From Selaginella moellendorffii (taxonomy: Eukaryota > Streptophyta > Lycopodiopsida > Selaginellales > Selaginellaceae), in assembly GCF_000143415.4 (NCBI RefSeq), contig NW_003314322.1, positions 859,798-923,797 on the forward strand: a DNA stretch of 64,000 nucleotides. The letters are read 5' to 3'. Below the pieces are notes generated by a model that was not told the origin of the DNA, did not search any database, and saw nothing but the letters and a program-made list of their open reading frames with translations. Shown here one piece after another: positions 49,950 through 60,589 of this stretch. Every line of letters starts with the position of its first letter. Positions within the stretch are counted from its first letter, which is position 1. A program made the translations under genes and the position numbers.

Positions 49950-50366
49950 CTAACAATTTAATTTAGTAAATGTAATATCACTTGAAATATCTAGAGATAA
50001 ATCAGTTCTTATTGGTTCAATTCTTACATTTAATGACCCATTATTCAGATATACACTTCCACCTCTTCTAGAAGGTGTTATGCATTTATCCCATATTATA
50101 TTCAAAGCTTCATTTAAATCATTTGGAGTCATGTTACTATGTATCCCAATATAGGCAGTTACTTTTGTAAGACCATGAGTAAAAGATATTCTTCCTGTTC
50201 TATTTCGATTAAGAGCATGAAAAATATCATTTTCACAATTACAAATGTCTAATTCAGAAGCTTCTAAATGATAAGATGTACACATCCATCTATATCCATC
50301 ACTCATTGAGTAAATTTCGTTTACCAGATAAGATAAATAAAAAATCAGTGAACAATATTTCTTCAT
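49950..50366 (-). CDS. Small secreted cysteine-containing protein, copy 2 (intact)
   Basis: Intact 138-aa frame on the minus strand. The N-terminus (MKKYCSLIFYLSYLV) looks like a signal peptide. The mature part has five Cys (WMC, DIC, NC, DKC and LNC at the very end), an FTHGL block, LNEALNIIWDKC, and a NGSLNVRIE strand. Length and conserved blocks match the TGA-interrupted copy at 48000-48416 in the opposite orientation. The ATG is preceded by a CA/TA microsatellite and by a TGGTTTTACCACC block shared with the other copy. I do not recognise the family; a small secreted defence- or recognition-type protein is a guess from size, leader and Cys content. A host gene carried by a transposon is also possible. 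Confidence 0.55.
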   Translation of the reverse strand: MKKYCSLIFYLSYLVNEIYSMSDGYRWMCTSYHLEASELDICNCENDIFHALNRNRTGRISFTHGLTKVTAYIGIHSNMTPNDLNEALNIIWDKCITPSRRGGSVYLNNGSLNVRIEPIRTDLSLDISSDITFTKLNC

Positions 50367-50404
50367 TTCAAAACATAATTACCAAATAACATAAAGACAT
50401 AAAG

Positions 50405-50437
<33 letters not shown>
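50405..50437. repeat. (CA)n(TA)n compound microsatellite
   Basis: A CA run (about 9 units) is followed by a TA run (about 7 units), within 70 bp upstream of the intact minus-strand secreted-protein gene. It may affect that promoter. Confidence 0.9.
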
Positions 50438-50559
50438 AGCTATATCTGGTGGTAAAACCAAGACTAGAAAAATATTCTAACAAGAAGATATAAATCAATC
50501 ATACATCCCCTACTTACCTTATACATGTTAGAGAGCTAGAGATAGGATCCAGCAACCTG

Positions 50560-50930
50560 CGGTGGCAGAAGGTGCTCAAACTTGCCCACCACTGCAAAGT
50601 CATCCCTTATCGACAAAAAAGTGCTGCCACCCCTGCTCGAAAAGCCCAGCATGGCTGTAGGAAATCAATATGATTACAAATGTTATATTGTTGGGTGGGC
50701 AGCCATTGTTCACCAAAAGAGCTCCAATGCTGTGGTGTTTGATCCATGCTTGCAGTAGGTGGTGAGCATGGTTTCCAAGAGATGATTTTGGAACCTTGGA
50801 TGTTCTGGAAGATCTCTTGAGTGCTAGCGAGTCTTAGCAAGACACTTGTTGTACATGGTGATGAGTGTGTTGCACATGACGATGTCCAACTCCACCCTAT
50901 GCTGGCTGGTGGAATTGCCCAAGTCTCCAA
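50560..50930 (-). pseudogene. PPR pseudogene fragment
   Basis: On the minus strand, several short in-frame pieces in shifting frames resemble a PLS-type PPR protein. They read VMCNTLITMYNKC, then ASTQEIFQNIQGSKIISW, MLTTYCKHGSNTTALELFW, NGCPPNN.TFV and SYSHAGLFEQGWQHFF. Frameshifts and stops separate them, so the gene is dead. The pieces match the standard order of PPR repeats in lycophyte-like proteins. A small intact PPR locus ends 3.7 kb away, but I cannot tell whether they are related. Confidence 0.6.
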
Positions 50931-52298
50931 TCTTCACACATGTCTTTGTGATTGTGATGAATGCTATGTTGTTCTAAATCCCTGTGGAGCCAAAGGTGCT
51001 CTTCTTGCAACAACCCAGCTTGCTACTTCAATAAATGAGGCTAAGTATTGATGTGACCTTGGCCATGCATTTAGCCAAAGATCACAGCTAGAACACATTG
51101 TTTTCGTCAGGGACTCATAATTCATCATCCGTAAAGTTAATGGCAAATACCAGGTCTAGAAGGTGTGAGGAATGTGGTTGCTGCTGCAGCTTCTGGATCA
51201 CAATCTACAGAACTCACCAGATTTTTTTGGCACCAAGATTGACTAGATTGTGAATCTAAATGCTAATCTCTACTAATTGGTTTCTTAGGCAAAACACCCT
51301 GTCAAAGAAAGCTGTAGGAGCAATCTAGTCCTCAAATAAAGAAGCAGGACTGACCATGTGATCACTCACCACTTAGTCCTCAAATAAAGAGGCTGGGCTG
51401 TTCTCACTAACAATTGTTGTTCCTACTTCAAAAGTGGCAAACACCATATGCTGCACATACTTCATTGGTGTACCATGTTGAAGTCCTTGAGATAGAACTA
51501 CAACTTAGGGAAGATCCTCCAGATAAGATTCATGAAATGAGAAATGACATTGTCAAAAAATCCTCCACTTAGAAGATTTACAACTTTTGAAGTTGGCCAT
51601 CAACTTGATATCTAGTAGATGTGAGTTGCTAAAATATTGGACTTTTTGCCAAGCAGGCTTGGTGTTGTCTATAAGAATGACTTGGTGGGTGATGGTGTCT
51701 ATAGGAACACTTGGAAGTTGAAAATAGTCCTAGGCAAATATGTCCTTGTACCTCTAAAAAATCTTTAATAGTCATGTCACATATACAAGAGGAAAAGTAT
51801 ATGTGATCAAGATACTAGTGAAGTGGACCTTATAGACTCTAGAATCTAGAACTAGAGGTGTCTCAAGATCAAGAAGAGTGTGGCCATTCTCCACTAAAGA
51901 AAAAAAAGAAAAGCCTTTCTCCTTCTTGACATGTATCATTATAATTACTTTGTGAAAGAGTTTGCTAGCTTAGAGATTCTATACTTGTGGGACACTCTAA
52001 AAGTTGACCTATTAAAAGCATCCCTTGAGATCTATGTCATGTTGCCAAAAGTCCCTAAAATTGTTGGAGATTGAGAAATGGCTGTTGAAAAGTTGATGAC
52101 AAGATGAAGCATGCATTATCTTTATCTTCCTCAACAATGTAAATGGAATGTTTGTTTCACATAGAGGTGTACATTCAATGAGGTTGGTAAAGAGATAGAG
52201 ATGGATATGACAAGACAAGAGCTCTCAATCCTAGGGCCTTAAAACTTGAGGATTTTTCATAGTAAGAGCAAAGGCATTCTTCTCTTTAGAATGAGGTA
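50931..52298. other. Degenerate AT-rich region
   Basis: No gene is supported. Short frames occur on both strands (50964-51146 minus, 52012-52218 minus). Some stretches around 51480-51900 look like decayed retrotransposon polyprotein, but I could not find a diagnostic motif. Confidence 0.4.
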
Positions 52299-52339
52299 TC
52301 AATTAAGTTGTGTGGCAATCAACCAACAAAAAAAGCAAA

Positions 52340-52470
52340 AATAAAACTCATCTCTCAAACTCAAACTTGATTTTGGGCTTGATATTAGACTTGGATTGTA
52401 CCCAATTTTGAACTTGGCCTTAAACTCAATCTTAGAGTTGACTTCAGACTTGATCTCAACACTTCCATGT
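52340..52470 (-). repeat. LTR minisatellite in inverted orientation
   Basis: Read on the minus strand this is a chain of GAG/AAG-starting hexamers (GAGTTTAAGGCCAAGTTC-like), the same minisatellite that appears in plus orientation at 52850-53040. The two arrays face each other about 400 bp apart. A diverged direct duplication of about 70 bp (52526-52597 and 52654-52724) lies between them. Confidence 0.55.
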
Positions 52471-52825
52471 GTTACAACACTTGCCACATGTGTTTTGTCC
52501 CTTTTTTGAGACTTGTTAATCACCTTCAGCTCTATTTTGGGACTTAAAGAGCTATGTCTTACAAAAAATATATAAGCTTGAATCCACATCTTTAAACTTT
52601 AGTCTTGCTCTTTTTTTAGTTGAATATTGTTAAACTTTTTCTTTAGACACTCCTTCAGCTCTATTTTTGGTTTTAGGCATTTGTATTTTACAAAAAATAT
52701 ATAAATTTGAATCCACATGTTTAAAAGCCCAAAACAATCTAGCAGGATAATAAAGGGAGGGAATTAATGTGACTAAAGAAAATCATACCCACATGTATAA
52801 TGAACCAAACTTCCCGCGGAATCAT

Positions 52826-54334
52826 AGGCTAAATGATCCTCAAAATCATAACTAGAATGATCAATAGTTCATCGGATAAGACCAAGTTTAAAATCAAGTC
52901 CAAAACCAATTTTAAGATTGAGTTCAAGTTTGAAACCAAGATTGAGATCGGGTCTGAGACCAAATCCAGGTTCAAGTCCAAGACTGAGTTCGAGATTAAG
53001 CTTGAAACCGAGTTCGAATACGAATATAAGTCATAGGGTGAAAGCCCAAAGCAATCATCTCTCGTGGGGGGGGGGGGGGGGGCTTGCAATCCAAAAGTAT
53101 AGTAGGGATAAGAGATTAAAGACTTAGTCTTGAAAGACCTCTCCAATGGTGTTTCTAAACCCAATTGAAGTTGTTAGTGACCTTGAGTGGGAGTGAGTAT
53201 GGACTTAGGGGGCACAAAGAAGGCTTTCAAAAGAAGTGCTCAAAAGTAACTCCCACTCTCGGAAGGAAAACCAATTGTGCTATTCCTAACTTATATGGAG
53301 TGATGCCCCATTTGAATACCATGCAACTTATTGGTCTTTATTCCTTCATAAGGGATTAGGCCTTCCCATTAGGATGGAAGTGGGGGAGTAGGGGTACCCA
53401 TACTAGACCACTAGGCCATAGTGTTTCCCTTTAGGGTTTTGCAATAAGAGATGCATTTAAGGTTTGAGATTTGGAACTGTATCCTTGGTCACTACACTAG
53501 AGGATTGCTCCTCTTCCTTTTCACAATCTAAGACTTTGAAACAACATTTCAGAACACTGTGGCTTTATGTGAGCCTTATAGGTACTCTCCCCACCTTTTG
53601 CCTTTAGGTGCTTTAACCATGGGGCTAGAGTGAGGTTTTGTTAAGCCATGCTAGATATCCAAATACGTAATAACACCCACGCTTGGATTAGGAGCATTGA
53701 CTATTCGATCTCCCAAGGGAGCTAACTGCACCCAAAGCTTAGGATTTAAAAGGTCCCATGATCAAGTTTTGTTGTATTAAGGGATGTTAGGAACCTGGTG
53801 GCTTGGTGTGCTTGGTTGCTTATACCTGCAGGGAGTGTAGCTGAACATTAAGTTCAGTTTAACCTGGGGAAGGGGATTGGGAAAGATTTGGAAATTCGTG
53901 GATAGATGGCTAATGCTTCATTGTTCATGCAGTGAGTAGCTGAAACCAAATAAGACCAAGTAAGAACTAATACAATAGGTGAGAACCTTGGCAAGGGAAC
54001 TTAACTAAGACTAAGGCCATGGTGGTTGGATAGACAAGAAGGCGGATTGCTAGGAGATGGCAAAGGCAGGATGTAAAAGAACCAAAGCAGAGATGGAACC
54101 TCCTATAGATCTGAAACTTCTGGTTGAACAAGAAGCTATGTGTAAGCAACAAAAGAGAACGATTTGAGAGACGATCCATAAGATTCAAATATAGAAGGAA
54201 AGGGCCCATGAATAAGAGTGCACCCCTTTTTCCAATTCGTTAAAAGTTTTGGGATATTTGGGGTTAAGCGTCATTGGGTTTGAATAATACTAAGTTGGGT
54301 GACCTCCCAAGAAGTCTAAATTTAGGAGCTTACA
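52826..54334 (+). mobile_element. 5' LTR region of Ty3/gypsy element (diverged)
   Basis: The segment contains: the hexamer minisatellite (52850-53040); the block GGTGAAAGCCCAAAGC, followed by a 17-G run and CCAAAAGTATAGTAGGGATA; a stretch that aligns with 63140-63850; and an end ...GGAGCTTACA at 54334. It is followed by TTTGGTATCGGGTCC, a primer-binding-site-like sequence (initiator-tRNA-Met type, with differences). The left boundary is not clear, but similarity to 61200 onwards begins at about 52826. Diverged copies at 57847, 60826 and 61853 share the middle part. Confidence 0.6.
53066..53082. repeat. Poly-G tract
   Basis: Seventeen consecutive G residues in the LTR. The corresponding place in the other copies has 9 G (61492-61500) or 6 G (63177-63182), so the length is hypervariable between copies. 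G-quadruplex formation is plausible. Confidence 0.95.
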
Positions 54335-54350
54335 TTTGGTATCGGGTCCG
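54335..54350 (+). other. Primer-binding-site-like sequence
   Basis: TTTGGTATCGGGTCC directly follows the CA end of the LTR at 54334. Plant Ty3/gypsy elements commonly use TGGTATCAGAGC, complementary to initiator tRNA-Met. This version has a few differences, in keeping with the decay of the whole element. Confidence 0.5.
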
Positions 54351-54529
54351 ACTTTGTTGGTTGGCTAGGGGAATCACACCACATGTTGATTGACATTTGG
54401 TTGGTCCAATTTACTCCTGCTGGGCTTGACCTGAGGGGTAAGTGTCAAAAGAGTGGGGCTCTTGGGAGAGCTGTGGCTCTCAGCTTCTATTCACGAGGGC
54501 GTGAACTTGAAGAGAAGCATGGTGAATCA

Positions 54530-54721
54530 TAAGCAACCAAATAGAATGATTTAAGAGACGATCTATGAGGTTCATGTATAGAGGGAAAGGGCCCATGAAT
54601 AAAAGTGCACCCCCTTTTTCAATCAGTTAAGGGTTTTGGGATATTTGGGGTTAAGTGTCCTTGGGTTTGAATAGTACTAGGTTGGGTGACCTCCTGGGAA
54701 GTTTAAATTCAGGAGCTTACA
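54530..54721 (+). repeat. Tandem duplication of LTR end
   Basis: The sequence from CAAATAGAATGATT to GGAGCTTACA repeats 54143-54334 with mostly single-base differences, at a period of 387 bp. The second copy is directly followed by the gag-like frame rather than by a primer-binding site. It is either a partial LTR duplication or a nested insertion. Confidence 0.65.
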
Positions 54722-56400
54722 CTATGGATGAGGAATCCTTGCATGAGGAGGACTTTAGTGAGGAAACTTCCAAGCAGGAGTTTGGTGGTGAAGATCGGTC
54801 ATCCAAGGCTCAATTGGACGTTCTAGAAGGACAATTAGCACAGACCAATGCCCTGTTGAAAATTGTAGATGATGGCAGCACAAAAGGCATGAACCCTTTG
54901 GCAGGACTAAAGTGAAACCAAACAATGTCGAACAAATTGAAGTGAAATCAGTCCTTCAAGAAGTTTCCAAGTACAAACCAAAGCCTCCACCGGTCTTCAA
55001 GGGAATGAATGACTATAAGGTGGTGGAGGATTGGTTTTATGATATAGAGGATTACTTCCGAGTGTTGTGGTTACCAAGTTCGGAGAAGGTCCCATATGCA
55101 AAACTATACTTAGCAGATAATACTAAGTCTTGGTGAAGAATAACAAAGGCCAACAAAGGACTAGTGGCCACTTGGAAAATGATGAAAGCAAGGATCCGTG
55201 TGATTTACATTCCTCTAAATGCTACTCTACACTTAAGGGATGAATTGAGTAAGTTGAAGTAGATTGAAATCATTCAAGAGTATGTGAATGAGTTTATGGC
55301 AAAGAGGATACTTGTCATGATATGGGTGATATGGATGTGTTCCATACCTTCATATAAGGCTTGCAAATCTGGGCTCGAGGCGAGGTGATGCATTGGAACC
55401 CGACCAACTATAAGGAAGCATTGGACGCAGTTATTAAGGTGCATTTCAATGATAACCTGCGAAAGGGGAACACAATGGGGTCAGGATCCACGTTCAGCAA
55501 AGGAGCCAAATCAAGAGGGATATATGGCAAAGGAAAATTCAAGAAGAGTTTCTCTAAAAATGAGTTCTCAAGTTTTCGGAAAGGCAAATCCAGTGGCCAA
55601 CGAGCAAGTACGTAGGAGAGTTAAGCAAAAAAGGACAAACTTATGGATAAAAAGGTCAAGTCAACTAGTAGCATGGGAAACAACATATGCTTCAACTGCG
55701 ATGAAGCATGACACTTTTTGAGAGAATGTCCATACCCGAAAAAGGCTAGAGTCAATATGGCCATTAAGTCGGGTGAAAATCAAATTGAGGTATGTGATCC
55801 AGTCCCTAGCTCAAAGTTACTCATTACACAAGCAACTTTGGTAGAGAGTTGTTCGTGACATAGCTTAGCCCTCCGACGGAAGCTCAAAGGTAGCTTTATT
55901 AAGATCCTTATTGATATGGGTGCTTCAAATAATTTTGTGGTTGTAGATATAGTTTGGCAAGCCAGACTAATGGTATAACGGCTAGGCGAACCAAGGACTA
56001 TAGAGTTTGTTCAAAGTAGCCAAAGCACAAATGAGATACTTTGACAAGCAAGAGTCAAAGTAGGGACATGGAAAGTGGACATAGATTTCATCGTGTTGGA
56101 CATGGTGGGATTTGACATGATCTTTTAGATGGATTGGTTCAATTAGTTTGTGATAGCCCTACATGGACAAGGTAAGAACCTTATGGTACTGGCGAATGCT
56201 TGGGAAGAACGATTCAGGGTAGTGGTCCAGAATCTAAAGGTAAGGCAATGTAAGGCTAAAGTCTCCTGTTTGAACCTTGTGTCCACAAGAGAATAACTCA
56301 CTAAAAAAACCAAGGTAGCATTTTTGTGCTTACTCTTGGCGAGGAGTGACAAAAAGACAGGAACAGAAGAAGTACTTTTAGTGATCCAGCGGGTGTTGAA
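54655..56400 (+). pseudogene. Chromovirus gag and protease remnant
   Basis: Several frames with stops encode a decayed Ty3/gypsy gag: an acidic N-terminus (MDEESLHEEDFSEE), KPPPVFKGMNDYKVVEDWFYDIEDYF (a typical retrotransposon gag core), and a CCHC zinc knuckle (CFNCDEA-stop-HFLRECP) around 55690-55735, in which a TGA replaces one residue. A protease-like ILIDMGASNNF follows near 55900, where the usual DSG/DTG is DMG. At least four in-frame stops (TGA, TAG) interrupt the chain. Non-functional. Confidence 0.8.
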
Positions 56401-56416
56401 CTAATTTTAAGATACT

Positions 56417-57060
56417 ATGCCGGAGGAGCTACTAACATGGTTACCCCCTGAACGACCAATAAAACATAAAATAGAATTTATCGAGGGTGCTAAGGCAATG
56501 GTTCATCTCTCCTATCGTTTGAACAAAAAGAAACTTAAGGAGCTCAAACACCAAGTAGAAGAGTTAGTGGATAATGGGTATATTAGGTTGAGTAAGTCAC
56601 TATATAGGGTGCCAATGTTATTTGTGAAAAAGAAAGATGGATCTATGTGCATGTGTATAGACTATTGGTTACTCAACAAGTATATAAAGAAGAACAAATA
56701 TCTTTTACCAAGGATTAAGAACTTATTCGATAGGTTGGGAAAGGCAAAATACTTCTCAAGGATTGACCTAAAGTTAGAATACTATCAAATCAGGGTAGTA
56801 AAGGAAGATGTCAAGAAAATAACCTCTTGGATAAAGTATGGGAGCTTTGAGTTTCTAATGATGCTCTTTAGGCTATGTAATATGTCGGTAACATTTTCGG
56901 CGCTAATGAACCATGTTTGTACTTTATCTAGACTATTTTGTGGTCGTCTATATTAATGATATCCTAATCTATAGCGAGATGCTAGAGGAGCATGCCGAAC
57001 ACTTAACGAAAGTGTTTGAGAAACTAAGGGAACACAAGTTGTATGCTAAAAAGAGCAATA
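56417..57060 (+). pseudogene. Chromovirus reverse transcriptase remnant
   Basis: Typical Ty3/gypsy RT blocks are present: an ELLTWLPP... start, HLSYRLNKKKLKELK, LFVKKKDGSMCMCIDYWLLN (normally DYRALN), FSRIDLKLEYYQIRV, and the active-site box [11 protein letters not shown] near 56945 (normally YIDD, here YIND). The frame is open to 56956, then continues in another frame. The loss of the second catalytic Asp and the stops show it is dead. Confidence 0.85.
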
Positions 57061-57289
57061 TGACTTTGTTCAACAAGAGGTAAAGTTTCTCAAGCATGTG
57101 GTGGGCAAGGATGGGCTCAAAGTGAACCCTAAGAAGGTCCAAGCAATCCAAGAATGGGAGCGACTATCGAATATACACAAGTTGAGGGTGTTTTTGGGGC
57201 TATATAACTACTATCGAAAGTTTATCAAACACTATTTAAGAGTAACTCTGCCTTTAACAGACTAAATAGGAAAAAAAAAAGATGGTATA

Positions 57290-57846
57290 AATAGCAAAAT
57301 GCGAGGTGGCATTTGTCCACCTCAAAGGGAAGTTGAGGAAGATTCCCATATTGGCATTATTAGACTTTGGTAAGGACTTCGAGGTACAAATAGACACTTC
57401 AAACATTATGTTAGGCACAGTTTTGAAGCAGGACAACCATCTAGTGGCGTTCTTCTCAAAGAAGTTGGACAAAGCTTAGAGAAAGTGGCTTGCCCATGAG
57501 AAAGAATTATTTGCAGTGGTCAAGGTGCTCAAGGAGTGGTGACACTACCTTAGGAGGCACTTCAAAGTTTACACAGATAATGTGGCAATGAAACATTTCT
57601 TGTCATAGCCTGACTTACAAGAACGGTGAGTTAATGTTTTGGCCAAGTTTGATTGTGAGATTTTGTATAAATATGGGAAGAGCAACATCGTAGTAGATGC
57701 TCTAAGTTGCAAGTTTGAAGTTGGCGATATCCAACTCGACAACAACCTTTTGGGATGATTTACAGACAGTATATAGAAACGATAGGCTAGCACAAGAAGT
57801 GTTGCTAAGGAACCAAGAGGCGTGGGATGCTCACCAGAGAAGTGAG
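57290..57846 (+). pseudogene. Chromovirus RNase H remnant
   Basis: A broken frame reads AFVHLKGKLRKIPILALLDFGKDF, DTSNIMLGTVLKQ, VAFFSKKLDKA-stop-RKW, KELFAVVKVLKEW-stop-HYLRRH, KVYTDNVAMKHFLS-stop, and FDCEILYKYGKSNIV. This is the Ty3/gypsy RNase H region. Comparison with the inverted copy at 62121-62990 shows CAG (Gln) codons changed to TAG. The coding sequence is cut at DAHQR by the solo LTR at 57847 and resumes at 59366. Confidence 0.8.
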
Positions 57847-59365
57847 TGTGAGACACAAGATCCCTAGACCCCAAAGTGGAGCCGGAAGGGTGCCATGTGG
57901 TAATGGCCAAAGCAAAAACCAAACAAGCATAACATGTTTGGACTAAAAGTTCCGACTTGAAAGGTCAAGAGCGGGAGTGGAATTCCCAACGAAGTGCTTA
58001 AGGAACAAGCACAGAGCAAGCAATAAGTGAGTCTTTAGAAAAGGGACACAAGAGGACCAATACATGACATGTGGAAGTGTCTGAGATGGATCCGAGATGG
58101 ACCCGAGATGGACCTGAGATGGAGTCCGAGATGGAGTCCAAGATGGACCCGAGATGGAGTCCGAGATGGATCTGAGATGGACCCGAGATGGAGTCCGAGA
58201 TGGACCTGAGATGGAGTCCAAGAGGGAGTCCGAGATGAAGTCTGAGATGGATCCGAGATGGAGTCCAAGACGGAGTCTGAGATGGACCTGAGATGAAGTC
58301 TGAGATGGAGTTTGAGATGGACCCGAGATGGAGTTCGAGAAGGACCCGAGATGGAGTTCGAAAAGGACCCGAGATGGAGTCCGAAGTCGAGATCAAGACC
58401 GAGACCGGGACCAAGACTGAGACCGAGACCGGGACCGAGACCGAGACCAAGGCCGAGGCCGAGACCGAGCCCCAGCCCGAGTCCAAGTCCGAGTTCGAGT
58501 CCGAGTCCGAGTTCGAGTCTGAGAGAGTGAAAGCCCAAAGCATTCGTCTCCCAGACCTTGGGGGGTTTGGTGAGCTCCAAAAGTATAGTGAGGGGGAGGA
58601 CTCCAGTGGAGCCAGTTTGGCCCAAGAAGGTTGTGCCCAGGTGCTAGGTGATGGGATAACCATTGGGAAGTCCAACGCTAGAGTGAATACAAACTGACAA
58701 GCGTGGTAGCTTGGTGAAGTGTTCAAGAGTCGACTCTAGTTCCCCCGGGAGATCGACTAGCCGATGCTCCCAATCCAAGTGTGGGTGGCACTACCTACTT
58801 GGATACCTGGCATGGCTCAATGGAACCTCGCTCTAAGCCCATGGCTAGAGCACCTAAAGGTGGAAGGCGGGGAGAGTACCCATGACGCCTGCGTAGGGCC
58901 ACGGTATTCCGAAATGTTGTCCTAAAGTCCTAGACTGTGGAAAGGAAGAGGAGTAGCCCTCTGGTGTGGTGACTAAGGACACAATCACATAGTGAGGAAG
59001 TCCTAGAGGACAGTGGGACTTAGTGGTCGGGCCCGTGGGCCTTGATCCAATGGCAATGTTAGCAAACACGGCTGAGGACAGAAAGGGACTTAGTGGGGAC
59101 CGGAACGGAGATATTGGGGAAGGTTATTCCCCATGTTTATGGGCATCCTAAGGATGCTAAGGAGTGGATCTGGGATGACCACTCATGGACGAATGGCCCA
59201 GTCTTGGAGAGACGGGATTGCAATGCAGGTGGATGGATGCCATTCTCGGGGCTAGCAAGCCCCAAGTCCTGAATGGGACTTATGGAGGTTGTGAATGAGA
59301 CTCCTCCAAGTGGTCGAAGGTGCGGTTAAGTGACTAAAGTAGAATGGAAAAATTAGTTGCTTACA
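57847..59365 (+). mobile_element. Solo LTR inserted in the chromovirus polyprotein
   Basis: A 1519-bp sequence starts TGTGAGACAC and ends GTTGCTTACA (TG...CA). It is bounded by the 5-bp direct repeat GTGAG (57842-57846 and 59366-59370). It interrupts the RNase H-integrase linker exactly where the homologous inverted fragment at 62.1-63.0 kb is continuous. It contains a long GAGATGGACCC / GAGTCC minisatellite (58075-58530) and the GTGAAAGCCCAAAGC block. No internal coding region is present, so recombination between two LTRs must have removed it. Confidence 0.88.
58075..58530 (+). repeat. GAGATGGANCC / GAGACC minisatellite
   Basis: About 450 bp of head-to-tail units: first 12-15-mers of the form GAGATGGACCCGA and GAGATGGAGTCCGA, then hexamers GAGACC, GAGTCC and GAGTTC. 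The array is open in several frames and encodes Glu/Thr/Ser-rich or Gly/Leu-rich repeats, which are artefacts. The same hexamers occur in the LTR copies at 52850, 61275 and 62985. Confidence 0.9.
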
Positions 59366-60440
59366 GTGAGCTGCCAACGGAAGAAAAAATAGGTTATACG
59401 GGATGCAATGGACTCATCTATTATAAACAAACGAAAATGTATGTTTCAGAAGGGGAATTAAGGAAGGTAACCTTAGAGGAGTGTTATGATGGACCTCTTG
59501 CAGGATACAGTAGAGTGCCCAAGATGATGGGCTTATTCAAGAGGAAGTATTACTAGCCAAATATAGCTAAGGATATTCAAGACTATGTAAAGATATGTCC
59601 AGCATGCCAACAGGTCAAAGCCATGACTAAGTCTAGTGGGGGCTTATTACAAAGCCTCTCAATTTCAGATCATCCATGGAAGTGTTTTACAATGGACTTC
59701 ATCATAGGACTCACAACGAAAGTGGATGCAAAAGGTGTGGCAAAGCTATTCTTCAAATAAATGGTTCGAATGTAAGGAAGGCTAAAAGAGATCATCTTAG
59801 ATTGAGATAATATCTTCACTAGTAAGTTCTAGAGAACTCTCTTGGAATAATATCGCACCAAGTTGAAATTCAGCACAACTTTTCATCCACAAACATGTAT
59901 TGGGTATTAAGTCAAATTTGATGGCACAAACACTTGTTGATAGACGGACAAACAAAAAGGGTGAATAGGTAGTTGGAGGATTATTTATGATGCTATGTCT
60001 TTGGAGACCAGACCGAATCGGTAAGTCATTTGGGACTTGTGAAAATGTGTTATAACAATTCACCACATTCGAGTATCGAGGTGAGTACATGAGAAGTCAT
60101 CAATAGGTGAGCTATTGAAGGTCTTGTGGAACTCAGCATGGCTGAGTATCATGGAGAGTTACTTGTTATAGAGGCATTCACGGCAAAAAGACTCAATATT
60201 TGGAATTTAGTGGGGGATTTCTTAGAATGGGCTCAACAAAGGCAAATTAAATATGCGAACCAGAAGTGCTAGAACATAGAGTTTCAATTTGGGGAGAAGG
60301 TATGCTGAATACCAAGAACCTAAGACTACCAAGTAGGATCAACTGAAAGATGACCCAAAGGTAAAAATATATGTATTCCTGGATGAACTGATCTTGAGTT
60401 TCTTAAGCAAGTTCGCGGGGCCTTATAAGATTAAGGGATG
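59366..60440 (+). pseudogene. Chromovirus integrase remnant
   Basis: It continues the polyprotein after the solo LTR: ELPTEEKIGYTGCNGLIYYK..., then GLFKRKYY-stop-PNIAKDIQDYVKICPACQQVKA (the C-X2-C end of the zinc-binding HHCC domain), then LSISDHPWKCFTMDFI.GL (the start of the catalytic core with its first Asp). Beyond about 59760 the frame degenerates, with recognisable pieces such as VAKLFF. Stops abound. Non-functional. Confidence 0.8.
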
Positions 60441-60589
60441 AATTGGTAAGATGGTTTATTGCCTTTAACTTCCTCGAGAGATGGGGAAGATGCACTTTGC
60501 GTTCCATATGAACTTTTTTAAACTGTACTTTGAGAATTTGCTTCGCAAGGACCAAGTAAAACCTTTACCTAAGGTTATCAAAGGGGAAG

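Noticed and set aside
48000-50366. Assignment of the secreted-protein pair to a named killer-toxin or antifungal family
   Set aside because: Only size, leader and Cys content suggest it. No diagnostic Cys spacing or motif could be matched, so the family is left open.
58035-58726. 242-aa and 196-aa minus frames rich in Gly-Leu or Ser
   Set aside because: They translate the GAGATGGACCC / GAGACC minisatellite of a solo LTR.
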